Positions 5,722 through 10,469 of a DNA stretch of 10,469 nt are shown in pieces. How positions within the stretch are numbered: the first letter of the stretch is position 1; the number at the start of each line of letters is the position of its first letter. Below the pieces are notes generated by a model that saw only the letters and a program-made list of their open reading frames with translations, did no database searches and was not told the origin of the DNA. The DNA comes from a bacterium (lineage in GTDB: Bacteria; Tectomicrobia; Entotheonellia; Entotheonellales; Entotheonellaceae): contig JAPULM010000632.1 in the NCBI GenBank assembly GCA_027294925.1, positions 1 through 10,469 on the forward strand. The letters are read 5' to 3'. Made by a program: the position numbers and the translations under genes.

Positions 5722-6751
5722 ACTCCCCACCGGCATTATTTCGATCATCCTGAGCTTATTGATGCTGCCGCAGCAACGGGAATCCCACGGCGAGCCGGTG
5801 GACTACACCGGACTCACACTTCTGGGGGGATTTTTAGTTCCATTGTTGCTGGCCATTAACCTGGCGCGTGACAGCAATACCGCGGTGTCTACCGTAGTCT
5901 TACTCGGACTCGGAGCTGCCACCGGCGGGGTGTTGTTTGTGGTGTGGGAGCTGTGGACCGATTTTCCCGCCGTGACCTTGCGTCTGTTTCGCATCCGGGC
6001 GTTTCGCTACATTTGCGCCACGGCGTTTCTCAACATGATCGGGTTATTTGGCGCCCAGTTCATGGTGCCCATCTTTCTGCAACAGGTGATGGGTTTTACG
6101 CCGCTGCAGGCCGGCCTGATCATCGTGCCGGCGCTGATTCTTTCGGGCTTGAGTGGGGTGATCAGCGGACGGCTCAATGATATGATCTCACCCGCCTTAA
6201 TGGCCATCGTCGGTCTCGCCGCCCTGACCGGGGTGTTTTTTGGTTTCACCTCGTTTACGGCGTTGACCACGGCTGGGGTGTCGGTGGGTTACATTATTTT
6301 CTACCGCATTTGTATGTTCTCCACCGTGACCTCCTTGACCGCCTTAAATGTTCAGGTGATGCCGCCGGAGCAAATCCGTATGGGGCAGGGGTTAATGGGT
6401 GTGGTGCGCAACATCGGATCGAGCCTCGGTGTCACCGTCACCAGCGTGCTGTTCGAACGGCGCCGCGTCACCCACCAATTGCACGCCTACGATGCGTATA
6501 ACGAGACCTCCGCCATCCACGGGGCAACCCTCGACGAGGTCAAGCGGTATCTGCATCAATCCGGTATTGTCGGTGGCGATGCCAATCGCGCTGCCCTCCG
6601 AACCATCAAACAGCAAATCGATATTGAAGCCATTGCTGCGGCCTTCCGTGACAGCTTCATGATGATCAGCATTGCCTTCCTTCTAGCCAGCTTGCCCATG
6701 GTGTGCATTTCTGTCCGGCGGCTGGCGAGTTCCCCACGTCAGACACGCTGA
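5722..6751 (+). pseudogene. DHA2-family (EmrB/QacA-like) drug exporter, N-terminal half missing
   Basis: The remaining 340 or so residues match the second part of 14-helix MFS proton-drug antiporters. They include PTGIISIILSLLML (helix after the central 'W..iNvPiG' element), LRLFRIRAFRYICATAFLNM, the FGAQFMVPIFLQQVMGFTPL segment, QAGLIIVPALILSGLSGVIS followed by GRLNDMI, and GQGLMGVVRNIGSSLGVTVT with a helical tail. Full proteins are about 500 residues; about 180 N-terminal residues with the first five or six helices and the motif-A/C region are absent. Homology begins exactly where repeat copy 2 ends. The frame is open back into the repeat (in-frame ATG at 5660), so a chimeric peptide could be made, but transport activity is unlikely. 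The rest of the frame is intact, so the truncation looks recent. Confidence 0.85.
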
Positions 6752-6781
6752 TCGTCGTAGGGTTTAAAGCGCTTTCTTGTA

Positions 6782-6819
6782 GCGCATGATACGGTGCAAC
6801 TTGATTCCGTCTCATGCGC
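6782..6819. repeat. Inverted repeat 1 of the cluster after the MFS remnant
   Basis: The arms GCGCATGA (6782-6789) and TCATGCGC (6812-6819) are perfect. One mismatch inward, ACGG/CCGT extends the stem around a 12-base loop. It lies 30 bases after the MFS stop. No T-run follows, so it is at best a weak terminator. Confidence 0.7.
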
Positions 6820-6822
6820 ACG

Positions 6823-6839
6823 ATAGGATGCAATCCTAT
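6823..6839. repeat. Inverted repeat 2 of the cluster
   Basis: ATAGGAT and ATCCTAT form a perfect 7-bp stem around a GCA loop, only three bases after inverted repeat 1. As duplex DNA it is also a near-palindromic potential operator. Confidence 0.65.
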
Positions 6840-6882
6840 AAGAACCTAAACAGAAAGCATTCTACAGAATACAGGTTCTTAT
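6838..6882. repeat. Inverted repeat 3 of the cluster
   Basis: ATAAGAACCT (6838-6847) and AGGTTCTTAT (6873-6882) are perfect 10-bp complements separated by 25 bases, which contain a further AGAA/TTCT pair. It shares two bases with inverted repeat 2, so the two stems compete there. It lies upstream of the putative ligase promoter. Confidence 0.7.
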
Positions 6883-6904
6883 TCCTTAGTACTCTGGAAC
6901 CAGG

Positions 6905-6933
6905 TTGACTAGCGTTCAAGTTACCTGTCTCAT
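6905..6933 (+). promoter_or_regulatory. Possible sigma70-type promoter of the acyl-CoA ligase gene
   Basis: TTGACT (6905-6910) and TCTCAT (6928-6933) are separated by 17 bases. The -35 box matches consensus at five of six positions, the -10 at four of six. It would give a short leader of about 16 bases before ATG 6956 with ribosome site TAGGAGA at 6944-6950. Confidence 0.3.
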
Positions 6934-6955
6934 GACGCATTCGTAGGAGAACAAC

Positions 6956-8662
6956 ATGATGGCTGCCGACAAGTCCGATTGGGTCGTGGGCAAAGTCCTC
7001 GCCCAGCAGGCCCGTGAGCGTAGCGACAAGCCCTTTATACAGTATGGAGACGGCGAGCCGTATACCTACGCTCAGGCGCACGAGATCACCAATTGTGTCG
7101 GCAACGCCTTCGCCCAGCAGGGCGTGGCGTTCGGCGAGAACGTCGCGGTGATGCTGCACAACCGCCTCAAACACCTGTGGACGTGGTTTGGGTTGAATCG
7201 AATCGGCGCGGTGCATGTGGCCATTAACACCGCCTATAAAGGGCGGTTCCTCACCCATGTGCTCACCAATGCCGGCTCCCGCTTTGGCGTCATGGAGCGT
7301 GAGTTTCTGCCGTGGCTCGCCGATGTGGAAGACACTGTCCCCAACATGCAAACCGTATTCGTGCCCGGTCCGGCGCTCCAGCCGGAGGATATCCCCGACT
7401 TCAAGCGCATCCAAGTGCGGCATTTCGATGATCTCTTACAACAGGGGACGCCGGACGACATCGATGTGGAGGTCACCTACCGAGACCTCGGCATGATCAT
7501 GTACACCTCCGGCACCACCGGGCCGTCCAAAGGCGTGTTGATGCCGCACGGCCATTTGTACCTGTTTGGCCTGGGCATGAAAATCCATACGGGGCTTACC
7601 CCCGAGGACCGCTATTACATCTGTATGCCACTGTTTCATGCTCAGGGCAGCCTCATGCAAACCTACAGCACCCTCATCACCGGCGCGAGCGCGGTGATGG
7701 TGAAGCAATTTAGCGCCACGAATTGGATTGATGACATTCGCAAGTACGAGGCGACGGTCACCAACTCACTAGGTGTCATGAACGATTTCATTTTGCGCCA
7801 GCCGGCCAAACCCACCGACCGAGATAACAAACTGCGCATGATGTCCGCTCTACCCGTGACGGATGAAACGCTTAACGCGTTGCGCGAGCGCTTTAATATC
7901 CCCAAGTTCAATGAGCTGTTTGGTATGACCGAGATCAATATTCCGGTCTGGCGTCCCCTCGACGCCCCCGACGAAGCAGGGTGTTCCGGCAAGGTGTGGG
8001 ATGAGTATTTCGAGGTCATCATCGCGGCTCCGGATAGCGACGAAGAATTGCCCATCGGCAGTGTGGGGGAAATCCTGGTGCGGCCTAAGGAGCCGTTCTG
8101 CTTCATGCAGGGCTACAACGGCATGCCGGATCGCACCGTCGAGACGTGGCGCAATTTTTGGTTTCACACCGGCGATGCCGGGCGCATGGATGAAGGCGGA
8201 TTTATCTGGTACATCGACCGCATCAAGGACACCATCCGGCGCCGGGGCGAGAACATTTCATCGTATGAGGTGGAGGCGGTCTTACTGGAATATCCCGATG
8301 TGGCCGAGGTCGCGGCAGTGGTGGTAAAAGCGGAGGAAGGCGGCGAGGACGAGGTGCTGGCCTGCCTGGTGCTGAGGTCGGGCGTGGAACCGCCCAAGCC
8401 GGAGGATATACTGGACTTCTGTGTGGAGCGGATGCCGTATTTCGCGGTGCCGCGCTATATCGAGTACATCGACGAGATTCCCAAAACGCCCACCCAGAAA
8501 ATCCAGAAGAACAAGCTACGCGAGCGCGGGCTCAGCGAGGCGACCTGGGATCGTGAGTCGGTGGGTTACAAGGTAAGACGTAGCGGCGCCAGGATGCGGC
8601 GCGCTCATCGCGCTGCTCTGCTCTCCTCTCGTTTCAGACCGGATAGATCAACGCGTTGGTAA
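6956..8662 (+). CDS. Acyl-CoA ligase of the AMP-binding (ANL) family, CaiC-like
   Basis: The enzyme should activate a carboxylic acid with ATP and join it to coenzyme A through an acyl-adenylate, in the cytoplasm. Signature motifs are intact and in order: P-loop-like YTSGTTGPSKG (183-193), ELFGMTE (320-326), HTGD (404-407), the hinge DRIKD (421-425) with RRRGENIS (428-435), and the C-terminal lysine motif PTQKIQK (K515). Overall pattern is nearest to crotonobetaine/carnitine-CoA ligase (CaiC)-like and related short/medium-chain ligases; the substrate cannot be read. TAGGAGA precedes the ATG by five bases. Homologs typically stop soon after 'TWDRE..GYKV.R' (here about residue 542). The further 26 basic residues, up to 568, look like read-through past a lost stop. 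Downstream genes point to a catabolic setting. Confidence 0.92.
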   Translation: MMAADKSDWVVGKVLAQQARERSDKPFIQYGDGEPYTYAQAHEITNCVGNAFAQQGVAFGENVAVMLHNRLKHLWTWFGLNRIGAVHVAINTAYKGRFLTHVLTNAGSRFGVMEREFLPWLADVEDTVPNMQTVFVPGPALQPEDIPDFKRIQVRHFDDLLQQGTPDDIDVEVTYRDLGMIMYTSGTTGPSKGVLMPHGHLYLFGLGMKIHTGLTPEDRYYICMPLFHAQGSLMQTYSTLITGASAVMVKQFSATNWIDDIRKYEATVTNSLGVMNDFILRQPAKPTDRDNKLRMMSALPVTDETLNALRERFNIPKFNELFGMTEINIPVWRPLDAPDEAGCSGKVWDEYFEVIIAAPDSDEELPIGSVGEILVRPKEPFCFMQGYNGMPDRTVETWRNFWFHTGDAGRMDEGGFIWYIDRIKDTIRRRGENISSYEVEAVLLEYPDVAEVAAVVVKAEEGGEDEVLACLVLRSGVEPPKPEDILDFCVERMPYFAVPRYIEYIDEIPKTPTQKIQKNKLRERGLSEATWDRESVGYKVRRSGARMRRAHRAALLSSRFRPDRSTRW

Positions 8663-8731
8663 TCTTCAAGGTGTCGTAGACGCAAGGCCGGGGTGGAACA
8701 AGCAATCGGACAAGAGACAGTAAGCGTTTTC

Positions 8732-8740
8732 TGCTATGAT
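8732..8740 (+). promoter_or_regulatory. Possible extended -10 promoter of the epoxide hydrolase gene
   Basis: TGCTATGAT is an extended -10 box (TG-n-TATGAT). No good -35 is seen at 17 bases. A transcript from here would start near 8747, after the ATG at 8736, which argues for the GTG start at 8808. Confidence 0.35.
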
Positions 8741-8807
8741 ACGCGGCGATCATATGCGCTTGGCCATCACCGTCATCACCCGACACCAGAGGCAAAGGGG
8801 AAACGAC

Positions 8808-9800
8808 GTGACATCCGGAAATCTGCCCGATGCATTCACCCTATCGCAATTCAGCACTAACGGCATCTCGGTTCGGGCCGCCGTGGAGGGGAACGGCCCC
8901 TTGGTCATCATGGTACATGGCTGGCCGGAACTGTGGTACTCCTGGCGTCACCAGATCAAGCCGATCGCCGCTGCCGGCTACCGGGTGGTGGCGCTAGATG
9001 TGCGTGGCTATGGCGGCAGCGATAAGCCCCATCCGGTGGCGGCGTACGATATGGCGACGATCATGGCTGAGATTGTGGGCCTGATCGATACGCTGGGCGA
9101 AGTGAAAGCCATTTTGGTCGGGCACGACTGGGGTGCGCCGATCTGCTGGAATACCGCCGCCCTGCATTCCGACCGAGTGGCGGCGGTGGCCGGTCTCAGC
9201 GTTCCCTACCGCAAGCGCCCACCGGTCTCGCCCATCGCCATGTGGCGCCAGATCTACAAAGACAAGTTTTTCTACCAGCTATACTTTCAGGACGAGGGTG
9301 TGGCCGAGCGCGAACTCGAAGCCGATGTGCGCCACTCACTGCGCAAGATTTACTACTCGATTTCGGGCGATGCCCCATCCCTCGATACCTGGATACAACG
9401 CCCCCCGACCGCCACTCTGCTGGAAGCATTCACCGACCCCGATCCGTTCCCGGCGTGGATGTCGCCGGCCGATCTTGACTATTTTGTGGAAAATTTTGAA
9501 GCCAGCGGATTTCGAGGACCGATCAACCGCTACCGCAACCAGGAGCGGGATTTTGACGACCTACCGGATATGGGGGCGACGCCCGTGCATCAGCCGAGCT
9601 GTTTTATCGCCGGCAGCAAAGATGTGGTGCGGTCATTTGTGCCTGGCATGGATCTCTACGCCGACGCCGGCCTGAATTGCACCGACTTCCGGTTTGCCCA
9701 CATCATTGACGGCGTCGGCCACTGGGTGCAGCAAGAGGCGCCGGACGCCGTCAACGAGGCCCTGCTGCGCTTTCTCGGCAGCCATACCGAGCCGGTGTGA
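8808..9800 (+). CDS. Epoxide hydrolase-type alpha/beta hydrolase
   Basis: The protein has the full layout of soluble epoxide hydrolases, which open epoxides through a covalent ester on aspartate. Numbered from GTG 8808 (330 aa): the oxyanion motif HGWPE at 37-41, nucleophile D107 in GHDWGA, lid tyrosines Y159 (FYQLYFQ) and Y242 (INRYRN), acid D272 in AGSKDVV, and catalytic H305 in GVGHWVQ. All are present, so it is probably active. Haloalkane or fluoroacetate dehalogenases share the fold, but the two lid tyrosines favour epoxide hydrolysis. The GTG start has AAAGGGGAA seven bases upstream; an in-frame ATG at 8736 would add 24 basic residues unlike family members. There is no signal peptide. 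It lies about 145 bases after the ligase, same strand, and 77 bases before the monooxygenase. Confidence 0.9.
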   Translation: MTSGNLPDAFTLSQFSTNGISVRAAVEGNGPLVIMVHGWPELWYSWRHQIKPIAAAGYRVVALDVRGYGGSDKPHPVAAYDMATIMAEIVGLIDTLGEVKAILVGHDWGAPICWNTAALHSDRVAAVAGLSVPYRKRPPVSPIAMWRQIYKDKFFYQLYFQDEGVAERELEADVRHSLRKIYYSISGDAPSLDTWIQRPPTATLLEAFTDPDPFPAWMSPADLDYFVENFEASGFRGPINRYRNQERDFDDLPDMGATPVHQPSCFIAGSKDVVRSFVPGMDLYADAGLNCTDFRFAHIIDGVGHWVQQEAPDAVNEALLRFLGSHTEPV

Positions 9801-9877
9801 CACTCGACACGCCCACCCCAGCCCCAGAAGGGACCGCGCTTGGCCTGAGACGCAATGACGGATGTGAGGATGATAAT

Positions 9878-10378
9878 ATGACACTACAATTTGGTGTGTT
9901 CGACCATATCGAACCCATTCCGGGTCAAGAATTGGATCAAATCTATCACGATCGCTTAGCACAGGTCGAACGGTTCGATGCCGCGGGGTTCTATGCCTAC
10001 CATCTGGCCGAACATCATACCTCAGCGGTGCACAGCCTGGCACCGTCGCAAAATATCTTTCTCGCCGCCGCCTCGCGGACTACCAGCCAGATTAAACTGA
10101 ATCCATGTATTTACGTGTTGCCGCTGCACCATCCGTTACGGCTCATCGAAGAAATTTGCATGCTCGACCATTTGAGTAATGGGCGGCTCGAGGTTGGTGT
10201 TGGGCGCGGCGGCGTACTCGAAGCGTATTTTTGGGGCAGCGACTGGGATGTCGACCACAATTACCAGAAATATGTCGAGACCCTGGACATCATCCGGCAG
10301 GGGTTGAGTCACGAATCGCTCACGTATAGGAAATTCAAAGGCGTTTTAGCGCCAGCCTTTCCGGAGCGCAACCCCTAA
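9878..10378 (+). pseudogene. Luciferase-like flavin monooxygenase, C-terminus lost at repeat copy 3
   Basis: The first 148 residues belong to the bacterial-luciferase-like (LLM) family, TIM-barrel flavin or F420 oxidoreductases. Visible features are FGVFDHIEPIPG (strand 1), the family EHH at about 45-47 (HLAEHHTSAV), NIFLAAASRTTSQIKLNPCI, and the LDHLSNGRLEVGVGRGG segment with the flavin-binding glycines. Normal length is about 340-380 residues, so more than half the barrel is missing. Sequence up to 10321 is the original gene; the repeat adds about 18 residues (TYRKFKGVL...) to a TAA at 10376. ATG 9878 has GAGGA seven bases upstream and fits the family start better than 9797, which overlaps the hydrolase stop. 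A functional enzyme is not expected from this fragment. Confidence 0.87.
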
Positions 10379-10469
10379 AAACACCCCTGGGGCATCCCAG
10401 CGTCCCCCGCCGCCGGCCGCGGCTCGCAGCAAGGCGTGGCGCGGTGTAGCGCGGTCTGGACATGTGGCT
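10322..10469 (+). repeat. Dispersed GC-rich repeat, copy 3 (cut by window end)
   Basis: It begins at the same base as copies 1 and 2 (ACGTATAGG) and continues in direct orientation to the right edge. It is of the short form, lacking the 55-bp segment, and differs from copy 2 at about five of 148 positions. It interrupts the luciferase-like gene. Confidence 0.9.

Noticed and set aside
6836..7423. 195-aa leftward ORF over the start of the acyl-CoA ligase
   Set aside because: It is antisense to a strongly conserved gene and runs through the hairpin cluster; composition is that of a shadow frame in GC-rich DNA.
9633..10043. 136-aa leftward ORF over the hydrolase end and luciferase-like start
   Set aside because: Antisense to two well-recognised genes, with no domain.

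Overview
This window looks like accessory DNA from a large-genome, uncultured environmental bacterium. The mix of a CcbP-type calcium-binding protein, many small conserved hypotheticals, a NIPSNAP-like protein, a CaiC-like acyl-CoA ligase, an epoxide hydrolase and a luciferase-like monooxygenase recalls Tectomicrobia/Entotheonella-like or similar filamentous or soil lineages. That is a weak inference from gene content; no marker gene is present.

Region 1 (1-3566) is a rightward run of small, mostly uncharacterised genes: a protein cut by the left edge, a CcbP-like protein whose 5' end looks frameshifted, a conserved GTG-start hypothetical, a 285-aa protein with a 9-aa tandem repeat, a membrane/coiled-coil miniprotein, a possible 52-aa ORF and an AT-rich three-helix membrane protein. 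By eye this half is less GC-rich than the right half.

Region 2 (3567-5721) is built around two direct copies (3781-4063 and 5498-5721) of a GC-rich repeat without obvious open reading frame or terminal inverted repeats. A third copy starts at 10322 and runs off the window. Copy 1 cuts the 5' end of a leftward eight-cysteine zinc-ribbon gene. Between copies 1 and 2 lie a short ORF, a strong hairpin, a leftward NIPSNAP-like gene, and a leftward overlapping pair (MNT-type nucleotidyltransferase plus a 65-aa helical protein) with toxin-antitoxin-like architecture.

Region 3 (5722-10469) starts with a DHA2-type drug exporter that lacks its N-terminal half because it begins at the edge of copy 2. 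An intergenic region with three consecutive inverted repeats follows, then a CaiC-like acyl-CoA ligase, an epoxide-hydrolase-type alpha/beta hydrolase and a luciferase-like monooxygenase cut off at the start of copy 3. The last three are co-directional and plausibly belong to a lipid or xenobiotic catabolic island, but nothing proves they share a pathway.

The main theme is the repeat family. At least three of its edges coincide with broken genes, and no gene remainder is seen on the other side of a copy. The copies therefore mark recombination or rearrangement breakpoints (or assembly joins) rather than simple insertions.
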